From Pseudomonas sp. MF4836 (GTDB taxonomy: Bacteria > Pseudomonadota > Gammaproteobacteria > Pseudomonadales > Pseudomonadaceae), in the NCBI RefSeq assembly GCF_002018875.1, contig NZ_MVOL01000001.1, forward strand, positions 620,001-684,000: a stretch of DNA of 64,000 nt, written 5' to 3'. The notes under the pieces were generated by a model, which saw nothing but the letters and a program-made list of their open reading frames with translations, was not told the DNA's origin and made no database searches. Positions 1 through 8,687 of this stretch are shown here, piece by piece. Made by a program: the position numbers and the translations under genes. How positions within the stretch are numbered: the first letter of the stretch is position 1; every line of letters begins with the position of its first letter.

Positions 1-172
1 CGATGTCCGGCAGCAGGCGCTCGCACAGCGCCACGGCCTCCTGGCCATCGCGGGCCTGGCCGACCACCTCGAACTGGGGATGACCGGCCAGCAGAGCGAC
101 AAAGCCGGTGCGGGTCACTTCGTGGTCGTCGGCCAGGACTAGGCGCAGCACGGGGTTGCTGGCAGTGCTCAT
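1..172 (-). CDS. Response regulator, receiver domain (partial, cut by window edge)
   Basis: The N-terminal 57 residues of a two-component response regulator are visible; the rest lies outside the window. The start ATG is at 170-172. The translation opens with a hydrophobic strand followed by the acidic pocket ADDHEVTRTGF (D15, D16), the hallmark of CheY-like receiver domains. It runs to LLPDI, just before where the phosphoacceptor aspartate would lie. Its ATG overlaps the stop of the sensor kinase by 4 bases (ATGA), so the two are translationally coupled and almost certainly a cognate pair. Given the NarL/DegS-type kinase, a LuxR-type HTH output domain is expected but cannot be seen. Confidence 0.85.
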   Translation of the reverse strand, partial: MSTASNPVLRLVLADDHEVTRTGFVALLAGHPQFEVVGQARDGQEAVALCERLLPDI

Positions 173-1443
173 CCCAGGGCTCCTTGCGCGGTACAGGGCA
201 CGCAGGCCAGCAGTCGGGTGCCGGCAGTGGGGCGGCTGGTGCAGGTCAGGCGCCCGCCCAGCAGGCTGGCCCGCTCCTGCATTGCCGCCAGCCCCAGGTG
301 CTGGGTGTCGGCATGGTCCAGGGTCTGCCCGCGGGCAAAGCCCAGGCCGTTGTCCTCGACCCGCAGCCAGGCCTGGCCGGCGTGCAGCTCCAGGGCCAGT
401 TGCACCTGGCTGGCCTGGGCGTGCTTGAGGATGTTGTTGATGGCTTCCTGGGCGATGCGAAACAGGCCGATCTCGGTCTGGCTCGGCAGGCGCGCCGCGC
501 AACGCTCGTGCCACAGCACCTGGATCCCGGCGTCGCGCAGGCGATCGGCCTCTTTGTCGACCGCCTTGAGCAGGCCGAAATCATCCAGCACCGTCGGCCG
601 CAGCCCGCCGATCAATTGCCGGCCTTCGCCCACGCAATGCTGGGCCAGGGCCAGGATGTCCTGCAGGTCGCCGTCCAGTGCCCCGGGCAGGGGCGGGCAG
701 CGACCGGCAAAACCTTGCAGGCGCTGGTGCAGGCCGGCGAGGGTTTGTGCCAGGCCGTCATGCAGGTCGTAGGCCACGCGTTTGCGTTCGTCTTCCTGGG
801 CGCGGAACAGGCGGTCCACCAGCTCGGACAAGGTGCGATCGCGTGCCACCAGGGTATCGAGCAACTGTTGGTTCTCCAGGTGTGCGGCGAGCAGGGTGGC
901 CAGCAGTTGCAGGGATTCGAGGTCTTCGTTGTCCGGCGCGCTGATGCTGACGCTGTTGGCCAGGACCAGGGCGCCAAAGCTGGTGCCATCGCCGCCACGC
1001 AAAGGCACCCGCAGCTCGCTGGGCAACGGCGCCCCGGGGTTTTCCTGCCAGTGCGGCGCACGCAAAGCGCGGTCGGCGCTGCGGGCCAGGCTCTGCAGGC
1101 GTTCGCTGTTGCCCAGGCTGGCGCGGCTGTGGACCTCACCGGCGGCGTCCCATTCCAGCAGCACGGCGTGGTCCATCGCCAGGAACCCACAGGCGCGAGT
1201 CAGCACCCGCTGGCGCTTGGCGTGGGGGCTGAGCTGAGTCAGTTCCTGGCCGGTGTCCACCAGCAGGCGCAGGCGTGCGGCGCGGCTTTGCGCCTGGCGA
1301 TACTGGGTGCGAATCGCCAGGGCGCTGGCGGGATCATGGGGCGGGGTGGGCAAGGGGCGGCTCCGGCGCTCAGGCACGCTCGTTCGGGCAGGGGCGCTAT
1401 TAAACCGTGTTAAAGGGGGCGGCGACCATCTGCCAAATGGCAT
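169..1443 (-). CDS. NarL/DegS-type sensor histidine kinase, probably cytoplasmic
   Basis: 424 residues from ATG 1443, chosen because GGAGG lies nine bases upstream; an in-frame GTG at 1377 is the alternative. The middle region (about residues 90-220) resembles a GAF sensor domain. A HisKA_3 dimerisation/phosphoacceptor segment follows, with ERKRVAYDLHDGLAQTL, where the histidine of DLHDG would be phosphorylated. The C-terminus is a HATPase domain with the N-box EAINNILKHA and the G-box VEDNGLGF. No strong transmembrane segments are visible, suggesting a soluble sensor. It is read into the response regulator through an ATGA overlap. The signal is unknown. Confidence 0.85.
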   Translation of the reverse strand: MPFGRWSPPPLTRFNSAPARTSVPERRSRPLPTPPHDPASALAIRTQYRQAQSRAARLRLLVDTGQELTQLSPHAKRQRVLTRACGFLAMDHAVLLEWDAAGEVHSRASLGNSERLQSLARSADRALRAPHWQENPGAPLPSELRVPLRGGDGTSFGALVLANSVSISAPDNEDLESLQLLATLLAAHLENQQLLDTLVARDRTLSELVDRLFRAQEDERKRVAYDLHDGLAQTLAGLHQRLQGFAGRCPPLPGALDGDLQDILALAQHCVGEGRQLIGGLRPTVLDDFGLLKAVDKEADRLRDAGIQVLWHERCAARLPSQTEIGLFRIAQEAINNILKHAQASQVQLALELHAGQAWLRVEDNGLGFARGQTLDHADTQHLGLAAMQERASLLGGRLTCTSRPTAGTRLLACVPCTAQGALG

Positions 1444-1525
1444 AGGCAAATGCCTCCGGTTGGCCGATGGCGGCGCGTGCGCCGGACCACAGACTGTGGC
1501 CATTGCCCCCCACTGGAGAATCGCC

Positions 1526-2044
1526 ATGAAATTGAAAACCTCGGCCCTGATCATGTTGCTGGCCCTGGGCGCGCCCCTGGCCCATGCCCTGGAGAGCGTG
1601 CCCTACGTCTACAGCAGCGTGGCGCAACAGCCGAGCAGCCAGCAGGATCGTGAAATCGCCGGCCTGTTCGACCGCTGGAACGGCGCCTTGCAGACCGGCG
1701 ACGCCCAGGCGGTGGTCGACCTCTATGCCTCGGATGCGGTGTTGCAGCCCACAGTGTCGAACCAGGTGCGCACCACCCCGGCGCAGATCAAGGACTACTT
1801 CGTGCACTTCCTGGCACTCAAGCCCGTGGGCCAGATCAACTACCGGGAAATCCGCCAGCTGGGCAGCAATGTGGCCATGGACAGCGGCGTCTACACCTTC
1901 ACCCTGACCGGCACCGACGGCCGCAGCCGCCAGGTCCAGGCGCGCTACACCTTTGTCTACGAGCAGGAAGGCGGGCAGTGGAAAATCCTCAACCACCATT
2001 CCTCGGCCATGCCGGAACCGCAGGTGCTGCACGCCGGCAAGTAA
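1526..2044 (+). CDS. Secreted SnoaL/DUF4440-like protein
   Basis: 172 residues from ATG 1526, preceded by CTGGAGAATCGCC, a good ribosome site; an upstream in-frame extension has no support. The N-terminus is a signal peptide (MKLKTSALIMLLALGAPLAHA, 21 residues, cleaved after AHA). The mature protein has the NTF2/SnoaL cone-fold pattern: an early helix with FDRWNGALQTGDAQAVVDLYA, a central region, and a closing strand WKILNHHSSAMPEP. Members with this ending are annotated as DUF4440/SgcJ-like proteins; the ligand is unknown. It lies divergent from the sensor kinase and convergent with the autotransporter. A periplasmic location is inferred from the signal. Confidence 0.75.
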   Translation: MKLKTSALIMLLALGAPLAHALESVPYVYSSVAQQPSSQQDREIAGLFDRWNGALQTGDAQAVVDLYASDAVLQPTVSNQVRTTPAQIKDYFVHFLALKPVGQINYREIRQLGSNVAMDSGVYTFTLTGTDGRSRQVQARYTFVYEQEGGQWKILNHHSSAMPEPQVLHAGK

Positions 2045-2080
2045 AGGCAGGACGTTGACGACCCTGCGCCACGGGATGGG

Positions 2081-2108
2081 CGGATGGCGCCGGGGCCGGC
2101 GTCATCCG
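2081..2108. terminator. Bidirectional terminator-like hairpin
   Basis: Arms 2081-2093 and 2096-2108 form a 13-bp inverted repeat with one G-T wobble and an almost absent loop. It lies between the convergent SnoaL-like gene (ends 2044) and the autotransporter (ends 2119). No T-tract follows, so the terminator role is inferred from position and GC-rich stem. Confidence 0.6.
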
Positions 2109-2118
2109 TTGCTGCGGG

Positions 2119-5100
2119 CTAGAACTTGCCGTTGACGCCGATGCGGAATGTGTCGCTACGCTCGTCGCTGCCCAGGGCGGTCTTGTAGGAGAAGCCCATC
2201 TGCCAGGCCCGACCCAGGTTGAAGTCCAGACCCAGGTCGAGGTTGGCAAAATCGCTGTCCAGCGGGTCGGGCTTGAAGCGGTAGAGAATGCTGTCGTCAC
2301 CCTGGTCGGTGTAGCGCATCTTGTAATCGCTGCTGCCGCTGAAGTTGTGGCCCCAGGCCAGCCCGACTTTGGGCGTCATCACCCCGAGTCGGGTCGGCAC
2401 GTCATACCCTGTGCGCAGGCCGATAAACGAGGTGAAGTTCTGTTGCCGCTGCTCGTCATAGGACAGCCCGTAGATGCCGCCGCCGCTCTCACGGAAGGCG
2501 TCCATGCGTGTGGTGCTGGCGTTCAAGCGCCCGTAAGGGGTGAGCGACAGCGGGCCCTGGCGGTACTCGTAGCTGGTGGTCAGCGAGGCGAACAACTGGT
2601 CGGCATCACGGGAGCCCTTGGCGTAGTCATCGTTGCTGCCGGTGATGTAGCGCCGCGAATCGAAGCTGATGCGGTTGTAGCCCAGCAGGCCGTCGACGAA
2701 CACCTGGGGTGCCACGTTCAGGCTCAGGTAAGTGGCGATACCGATGGCGTCGGCGTCACTGCGGGTCTTGTTGTCCCCGATGTCACTGCGGTCGTTGCCG
2801 TAGCCGATACCGACACCGGCAATCGCGGTCGGCGACAGGCGATAGTCGATGCCGGCACTCAGGCCCAGGGTGGTGAAGCTGTTGTCCCGCGCCCCACGAG
2901 TGTGGGTCGAACCGTTGTTGATGAAGCCGTCGCTCCAGTAGGCGATGGCGTCTTGCTTGCAGCCGTCTTCGACTTCGGCTGCGGTCTTTCTCTTCTCTTC
3001 GTCGGTGGTGTTGGCCGAGCCGCCCAGTTGTTTCTGCACGGCGCTGGATATTTCCTGCATGGGCACCTCGTGCCCGTCTTTTCTCACGCTGGCATTGAAC
3101 GAGTTGCGGTTGCAGGACACTTGATGCAACTGCTCCAGGCGGCGGTTGAAGTTGTCCATCTGGGTGCTGGCAAAGCGTTCTGCGGCCCGGGTCTGGGCGT
3201 TGAGCAGACCGATCACCTCGGCATCCCTGCTCGGGTCCGGGCGCGCCTCGATGATAAAGCTCACGGAACTGGCGGCACTGGAGCCGCTGCCGTTCTGCAG
3301 GCTGAAGGTGACGATCGCGGTGCCGACAAAGGCCGCCGACGGCACGAAGCGCATCGAGAACGGGCCCATCATCATCGCCCGGCCGGCGGAGGCGGGGGTC
3401 ACGGTGCCCAGCGTCGCCAGGGTAAAGGGGCCGCCGGTGGCGCCCTGGGTCAGGTCGACGGTGGCGGTCTGCCCTGAGGCCAGGATCTGGCTCGACGCCG
3501 GCACGGTGATGGGCACGGCGGCGATGGTCAAGGTGTAGGCCTTGGAGGTGTTGGCAGCGTTGGCGTCGGTAGCGGTGATGGTCAGGTTGTAGCTGCCGCT
3601 GGCCGTCGGTGTGCCGCTGAGCACGCCGCTGCTGGTGTTCAGGGTCATGCCGGCCGGCAGGCTGCCGGTGACGCTGTACGTATAAGGCGCGGTGCCGCCG
3701 GACGTGCTGAAGGTGGCGCTATAGGGACTGCCTGTGGTGCCGGCGCCCAGGGAGGCCGGGGTCAGCACCAGGGTGGGCGCGCTGATGGTCAGGCTGACGG
3801 TGGCCGGGCTGGACGTACCACTGCTATTGGTGGCGGTGTAGGTGAAGCTGTCCACACCGGAGTAACCGGCGGTCGGGGTGTAAGTGATGCTGGTGCCGCT
3901 GGCGGTGGCGCTGCCATGGCTGGGGGCGCTGGCCACGGCGACGCTGGTGGCGGTGCCGCCGCCGAGGTTGAGGGCGATCGGGTTGGCGCTGCTGTTGGCG
4001 GCGACGGTGGCGCTGACGGCACCGGTCATGGGCAGTGCATCGGCAATCACCAGGGTGTAGGTCTGCGATCCGATGGCGCCGAAGGCATCGGTGGAGCGCA
4101 GGGTCAGGGTGTAGCTGCCGGCGGCGCTCGGGACGCCGCTGAAGATCCCGGTGGAGCTCAGCGCCATGCCGGGCGGGAGGGCGCCGCTGAAAAGGCTGTA
4201 GCTGTAGGGCGCAGTACCGCCAGAGGTGCTGAAGATGAGGCTATAGGCACCTCCTGCCGTGGCGCCAGGGGCTGTTGCTGGGCTGACGATCAGGGTCGGA
4301 GCACTGACAGTGAGAGTCACGGTAGCCGGGCTTGAGGTGCCACCGCTGTTGGTGGCGGTGTAGGTGAAGCTGTCGGAACCGGAGTAGCCGGCGGTCGGGG
4401 TGTAAGTGATGCTGGTGCCGCTGGCAGTGGCGGTGCCACCGCTGAGGTTCAGGGTGATCGGGTTGTTGCTGCTGTTGGCGGCGAGTATGACGCTGGTGGC
4501 GCCTGCCACGGGCGGCGCCAGGCCGTTGATCAGCAAGCTGTAGGCGCGGGAACCGGTGGCGCTGTTGGCGTCGGTGGCGGTGAGGGTCAGGTTGAAGCTG
4601 CCACTGGCGCTCGGTGTGCCACTGATCACGCCGGTGCCGGTGTTCAGGCTGAGACCGGCCGGCAGGCTGCCGGCGATGATGGCATAGGTGTAGGGCGCGG
4701 TACCGCCGGAGGCGCTGACGGTCTGGCTATAGGCCGTGCCCTGAGTGCCGTTGGGCAGAGTGGTCGGCGTTATCGCCACGGCGGGCGGGCTGACGGTGAT
4801 AGTCACCGTGGCTGGGCTGGAGGTGCCGCCGGCGTTGGTGGCGGTATAGGTGAAGCTGTCCGCACCGGAGTAACCGGCGGTTGGGGTGTAAGTGATGCTG
4901 GTGCCGCTGGCAGTGGCGGTGCCATGGCTGGCCGCGCTGGCCACGGCGACGCTGGTGGCGGTGCCGCCGCTGAGGTTCAGGGTGATCGGGTTGTTGCTGC
5001 TGCTGGCGGCGACGATGGCGCTGACGGCGCCTGTCACGGGCGGCGCCAGAGCGTTGATCAGCAAGCTGTAGGCGCGGGAACCGGTGGCGCTGTTGGCGTC

Positions 5101-6780
5101 CGTGGCGGTAACGGTCAGGTTGAAGGTGCCACTGGCGCTCGGTGTGCCACTGAGCACGCCGGTGCCGGTGTTCAGGCTGAGACCGGCCGGCAGGCTGCCG
5201 GCGCTGATGGCATAGGTGTAGGGCGCAGTACCGCCGGAGGCGCTGACGGTCTGGCTATAGGCCGTGCCCTGAGTGCCGTTGGGCAGAGTGGTTGGCGTTA
5301 TCGTCACGGTGGGCGGGCTGACGGTGATGGTCACCGTGGCTGGGCTGGAAGTGCCGCCGGCGTTGGTGGCGGTGTAGGTGAAGCTGTCGGAACCGGAGTA
5401 GCCGGCGGTCGGGGTGTAAGTGATGCTGGTGCCGCTGGCAGTGGCGGTGCCATGGCTGGCCGCGCTGGCCACGGCGACGCTGGTGGCGGTGCCGCCGCTG
5501 AGGTTCAGGGTGATCGGGTTGTTGCTGCTATTGGCGGCGACGATGGCGCTGACGGCGCCTGCCACGGGCGGCGCCAGAGCGTTGATCAGCAAGCTGTAGG
5601 CGCGGGAACCGGTGGCGCTGTTGGCGTCCGTGGCGGTAACGGTCAGGTTGAAGGTGCCACTGGCGCTCGGTGTGCCACTGAGTACGCCGGTGCCGGTGTT
5701 CAGGCTGAGACCGGCCGGCAGGCTGCCGGCGCTGATGGCATAGGTGTAGGGCGCAGTACCGCCGGAGGCGCTGACGGTCTGGCTATAGGCCGAGCCCTGA
5801 GTGCCGTTGGGCAGAGTGGTCGGCGTTATCGTCAGGGTGGGCGGGCTCACGGTGATGGTCACCGTGGCCGCTGTAGAGGTGCCGCTGGCGTTGGTGGCGG
5901 TGTAGGTAAAGCTGTCGGAACCAGAGAATCCGGCGGTCGGGGTGTAAGTGATGCTGGTGCCGCTGGCGGTGGCGGTGCCATGGCTGGCCGCGCTGGCCAC
6001 GGCGACGCTGGTGGCGGTGCCGCCGCTGAGGCTCAGGGTGATCGGGTTGGCGCTGCTGTTGGCGGCGACCGTGGCACTGACCGGGCCGACGGTGGGGGCC
6101 GGTACGTAGGTATAGCCATTGGTCAGGGTCGCGCTGCCGCTTGCGGTGGTGACCGTCACACTCACTGCGCCTGCGGCGTGGGCCGGGGTGGTGGCGGTGA
6201 TGGTGGTGGCGTTGTTGACGGTGAAACCAGTGGCCGCTGCTCCGCCAAAGGTCACCGCCGTGGCGCCGGTAAAGTTGGTGCCGGTAAGGGTGACGGAGGT
6301 GGCGCCGGCGGTGCTGCCGCTGCTTGGGGCGACCGAGGTCAGGGTCGGGGTCGCGGAACTGGTGACCACCAGGGTATAGGTGGCGACCCCGGCCTGGTTC
6401 AGGCCGTCATTGAGGGAAATAGCGAAGGTGTAGGTGCCGGCTGCGGTCGGTGAGCCGGACAGAGTCGTGGTGGCGCTGTGGGGCGAAGGGCTGAGGGTCA
6501 ACCCCGGCGGCAGGCAGGTCTGCGTACCGTCATAGCTTGGGTCGTCGATGTCGCATTCGTACCAACCGTCCAGAGGCAGCGCGCCCCCTGTGGCGGTGAT
6601 GGTGACACTCATGAACTGGTTCACCGCCACCGGGGTCAGGGTGGTGCCCGAGGCTGGAGAGGTGATGACCGGGCGTGCTGCCATCGCCTGGCCGGCCAGG
6701 GTCATCGCACAAAACAGCAGGAACAGCGAGACCAGTCTTTTTGCCAGCCAGCTACCGGAGGGGGTGAACGGTGTGCTCAT
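2119..6780 (-). CDS. Giant autotransporter with Ig-like/He_PIG repeats and C-terminal beta-barrel
   Basis: 1553 residues from ATG 6780, with AGGAAG upstream. A signal peptide ends at GQAMA. The passenger starts with a He_PIG-like domain and an IPT/TIG-like domain. Five alternations of a bacterial Ig-like unit (AANSSANPITLSLSGG, then GTSITYTPTAG) and a He_PIG unit (SGGTAPYTYAISAGSLPAGL) follow, with a period of 176 residues in the most similar copies. A linker of about 150 residues contains two cysteines (VSCNRNS and DGCKQD). The last 280 or so residues form an autotransporter barrel of alternating strands ending NGKF with terminal phenylalanine. It is a surface or secreted adhesin-type protein by family analogy. 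The repeats differ in conservation, and one unit carries a 14-residue deletion. It may be read after the acetyltransferase gene, which ends 137 bp upstream. Confidence 0.88.
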   Translation of the reverse strand: MSTPFTPSGSWLAKRLVSLFLLFCAMTLAGQAMAARPVITSPASGTTLTPVAVNQFMSVTITATGGALPLDGWYECDIDDPSYDGTQTCLPPGLTLSPSPHSATTTLSGSPTAAGTYTFAISLNDGLNQAGVATYTLVVTSSATPTLTSVAPSSGSTAGATSVTLTGTNFTGATAVTFGGAAATGFTVNNATTITATTPAHAAGAVSVTVTTASGSATLTNGYTYVPAPTVGPVSATVAANSSANPITLSLSGGTATSVAVASAASHGTATASGTSITYTPTAGFSGSDSFTYTATNASGTSTAATVTITVSPPTLTITPTTLPNGTQGSAYSQTVSASGGTAPYTYAISAGSLPAGLSLNTGTGVLSGTPSASGTFNLTVTATDANSATGSRAYSLLINALAPPVAGAVSAIVAANSSNNPITLNLSGGTATSVAVASAASHGTATASGTSITYTPTAGYSGSDSFTYTATNAGGTSSPATVTITVSPPTVTITPTTLPNGTQGTAYSQTVSASGGTAPYTYAISAGSLPAGLSLNTGTGVLSGTPSASGTFNLTVTATDANSATGSRAYSLLINALAPPVTGAVSAIVAASSSNNPITLNLSGGTATSVAVASAASHGTATASGTSITYTPTAGYSGADSFTYTATNAGGTSSPATVTITVSPPAVAITPTTLPNGTQGTAYSQTVSASGGTAPYTYAIIAGSLPAGLSLNTGTGVISGTPSASGSFNLTLTATDANSATGSRAYSLLINGLAPPVAGATSVILAANSSNNPITLNLSGGTATASGTSITYTPTAGYSGSDSFTYTATNSGGTSSPATVTLTVSAPTLIVSPATAPGATAGGAYSLIFSTSGGTAPYSYSLFSGALPPGMALSSTGIFSGVPSAAGSYTLTLRSTDAFGAIGSQTYTLVIADALPMTGAVSATVAANSSANPIALNLGGGTATSVAVASAPSHGSATASGTSITYTPTAGYSGVDSFTYTATNSSGTSSPATVSLTISAPTLVLTPASLGAGTTGSPYSATFSTSGGTAPYTYSVTGSLPAGMTLNTSSGVLSGTPTASGSYNLTITATDANAANTSKAYTLTIAAVPITVPASSQILASGQTATVDLTQGATGGPFTLATLGTVTPASAGRAMMMGPFSMRFVPSAAFVGTAIVTFSLQNGSGSSAASSVSFIIEARPDPSRDAEVIGLLNAQTRAAERFASTQMDNFNRRLEQLHQVSCNRNSFNASVRKDGHEVPMQEISSAVQKQLGGSANTTDEEKRKTAAEVEDGCKQDAIAYWSDGFINNGSTHTRGARDNSFTTLGLSAGIDYRLSPTAIAGVGIGYGNDRSDIGDNKTRSDADAIGIATYLSLNVAPQVFVDGLLGYNRISFDSRRYITGSNDDYAKGSRDADQLFASLTTSYEYRQGPLSLTPYGRLNASTTRMDAFRESGGGIYGLSYDEQRQQNFTSFIGLRTGYDVPTRLGVMTPKVGLAWGHNFSGSSDYKMRYTDQGDDSILYRFKPDPLDSDFANLDLGLDFNLGRAWQMGFSYKTALGSDERSDTFRIGVNGKF
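3500..6110 (-). repeat. Tandem 528-bp repeats encoding Ig/He_PIG passenger modules
   Basis: Equivalent landmarks recur at 4523, 5051 and 5579, exactly 528 bases (176 codons) apart. A shorter, more diverged unit lies between about 4040 and 4523, and a further diverged one lies below 4040. The three central copies are nearly identical in DNA, which points to recent duplication or gene conversion. The unit near 4430-4446 lacks 42 bases relative to the others. Confidence 0.85.
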
Positions 6781-6917
6781 GGGGGGCTTCCTGCCATACG
6801 GCAACAATTGTGGGCGTGCCTTGCTCCGTTGCAGGGCTGCGCACCATGGAACCAAAGGGGCGACGCCAGTAGCGCCTGCGTTTGAATGTCATGTCGCGGG
6901 TGATGGGCGAAGCAGCG

Positions 6918-7499
6918 TCAGGGGTCCGCTGGCAGGTCATCCGGGCGCTCGCAGCCCATGGCGTCCTTGAGCAGCGGGTAGTGCGTGCTGGCAGGTCGCT
7001 GCATCGGGGTATACAGACCTGCTTCGCCGCAGGCCTGGAAGCCCAGGCGCTCATACAGGCCACGAGCGCGGCTGCCCTGCTCGACGCTCAGGTTGCAGGC
7101 CAGGCCCTGGCTGTCGGCCAGTTGCATGACCGCGTGCAGCAAGCGGCTGCCGATTCCCCGGTCTTGCCACTGCGCCAGCAGGGCGATGTCGACGATGCGC
7201 AAGGCGCTAGCGCCCTGATCCACGCACAGGCGACCTATTGCGGTCCCTGCGTAGTCGACGATAAGAAAGTCGGCCTCGGGGTAATGCGTGTGGTAATGGC
7301 TGCGCTGCAACTGTTCCTGGGACAGCAGGAACGCCCGGCGCTGTGCATCGCTCCAGCCCGGTATGGCACTGACTTCGGCCCAGCGTCGCGACAAGTACAC
7401 GTCGCCGAGCAGGGCCAGGTCATTCCCGGTCTGCACTCGCAGGCCGGGGGCGCCACCCGCAGGCAGCATGGATAAAAGACCGCTTGAGGCGTGCGTCAT
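6918..7499 (-). CDS. GNAT-family N-acetyltransferase
   Basis: 193 residues. The acetyl-CoA-binding motif A is visible around ALLAQWQDRGIGSRLLHAVM (Q/RxxGxG/A pattern as QDRGIG), and motif B ends with LYERLGFQACGE. Size and motifs fit a GNAT acetyltransferase; the substrate (amine or protein N-terminus) cannot be read. Its ATG overlaps the stop of the upstream tail-collar gene (ATGA at 7499), so the enzyme is translationally coupled to those genes. That makes modification of the tail-collar or neighbouring surface proteins a possible role (inference only). Confidence 0.82.
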   Translation of the reverse strand: MTHASSGLLSMLPAGGAPGLRVQTGNDLALLGDVYLSRRWAEVSAIPGWSDAQRRAFLLSQEQLQRSHYHTHYPEADFLIVDYAGTAIGRLCVDQGASALRIVDIALLAQWQDRGIGSRLLHAVMQLADSQGLACNLSVEQGSRARGLYERLGFQACGEAGLYTPMQRPASTHYPLLKDAMGCERPDDLPADP

Positions 7500-8050
7500 C
7501 AGGGCTTTATCGGGTACTCGCCATCGAGGCAGATGCAGTAGGCCAAGGTCTGGAACGGTTGCAAGGTGTTGCGTGGCGTGCCGCCCGCTGCGGCGGATGT
7601 GCCCACCGGGGGCAGGGTGTAGGGGTCCAGCGACGGGCTGCTGGCAGTCGGTGCAATGGCGTTGTACAGGCGCACGTTACGCGGCTGCGCCAGGTAGGCC
7701 GAACCGCTGGGCTCATCCTGCGCCGTGGCGTTGTCCGAGCCGTCTCTGGCCTGCACGGCGTGGGAGTGTCCGGCGAAGTTGGCCGGCAGTATCGTCACCT
7801 GGTCGGCGCCGGTCGCATTGCCCACTGTCCTGTTCGTCAGGCCGACGCCGTTCCCGGCGCCCATGGCCACACGGCCATTGAGGTTGGGCAGGTTGAAGTC
7901 CCTCGCCGGGTTGCCGCCATAGAGGTTGCCGATGATGGAAAAGAGTGCGGGGTACTGTTGCGTCAGGAGCAACGAGCCGTCGCAGTAGGCCCAGTTCTGC
8001 GGTGCGAAGTTGTAGGGGAACAGCCTGATCTCGCCGGTGAATGCATCCAT
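7499..8050 (-). CDS. Tail-collar domain protein (microcystin-dependent-protein type), third of three
   Basis: 183 residues. It opens with GEIRLFPYNFAPQNWAYCDG and continues YPALFSIIGNLYGG and FNLPNLNGRVAMGAG, the defining pattern of the phage tail-collar family (PF07484) also called microcystin-dependent proteins. The middle has GHSHAV, the conserved HxH-containing strand, and the end is CICLDGEYPIKP. It has no signal peptide. It is paralogous to the next two genes and coupled to the acetyltransferase downstream. Function outside phages is poorly defined; no other phage structural genes are present here. Confidence 0.85.
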   Translation of the reverse strand: MDAFTGEIRLFPYNFAPQNWAYCDGSLLLTQQYPALFSIIGNLYGGNPARDFNLPNLNGRVAMGAGNGVGLTNRTVGNATGADQVTILPANFAGHSHAVQARDGSDNATAQDEPSGSAYLAQPRNVRLYNAIAPTASSPSLDPYTLPPVGTSAAAGGTPRNTLQPFQTLAYCICLDGEYPIKP

Positions 8051-8085
8051 GATCGCTCAGTCCATAGTGAAGGGATTGGGAAAGA

Positions 8086-8652
8086 CTAAGGCCGTGTCGG
8101 GAAGATGCCCGACAGGCAAATGATGTAGTTGATGGCCAGCGATCCCATCATGTTGCTATGGGGCTTTACGGTTCCTTGGGCAGGTACCAGGGCCTGGGAG
8201 AGAAACATCGGGCTCAGATTGACCGAGTTGGTGGCCTGAGTGCTGTACAGCCCCTTGATCACGCCGACGCCGAGGAACTCACCAAAGGTCTGGCTCTTGG
8301 GCGCGCCGGGCGGGTTGGGGCTGGCCGAGGTCGCTGGGTGCTGGCTGACCATGAATGCATGGTTATGCGCAGGGGTGTTGGCGGTCGTCATGGTCACGGT
8401 TTCGCTGCCCATGGTCAGCCCCAGCGTCCTGGCCGTGAGTCCGGTGCCGCGCCCTTGCCCCACAGGGACCCGCCCGCGATAGTCCGGCAGGCCGAAGGTG
8501 GTGACACCGTTGCCACCGTAGGTAGTGCCCAGCACGACGAACAAGGCCTCGAAATTTTGCACTGGCAGCACGCTTCCATCACAGATGGCCCAATCTCGCG
8601 GCGCAAAATTACCGGCGAACATGCGGATCTCGCCCAGGAATGCTTCAGACAT
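8086..8652 (-). CDS. Tail-collar domain protein, second of three
   Basis: 188 residues. It shares the pattern GEIRMFAGNFAPRDWAICDG, then FEALFVVLGTTYGGNG, FGLPDYRGRVPVGQG, PAHNHAF and the C-terminal CLSGIFPTRP. It sits 35 bases downstream of the first paralogue and 35 bases upstream of the third, an even spacing suggesting one operon and local duplication. The variable middle (about residues 100-165) differs strongly from its siblings, as expected if it is the exposed tip. No export signal is visible. Confidence 0.85.
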   Translation of the reverse strand: MSEAFLGEIRMFAGNFAPRDWAICDGSVLPVQNFEALFVVLGTTYGGNGVTTFGLPDYRGRVPVGQGRGTGLTARTLGLTMGSETVTMTTANTPAHNHAFMVSQHPATSASPNPPGAPKSQTFGEFLGVGVIKGLYSTQATNSVNLSPMFLSQALVPAQGTVKPHSNMMGSLAINYIICLSGIFPTRP

Positions 8653-8687
8653 ATCAGTTTCCTTGCTTGAGGGTCTGTAGGGGATGG

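Noticed and set aside
4924..6453. 509-codon Gly/Ala-rich frame antisense to the autotransporter
   Set aside because: It is a repeat-driven shadow of the autotransporter codons, with no family signature or ribosome site.
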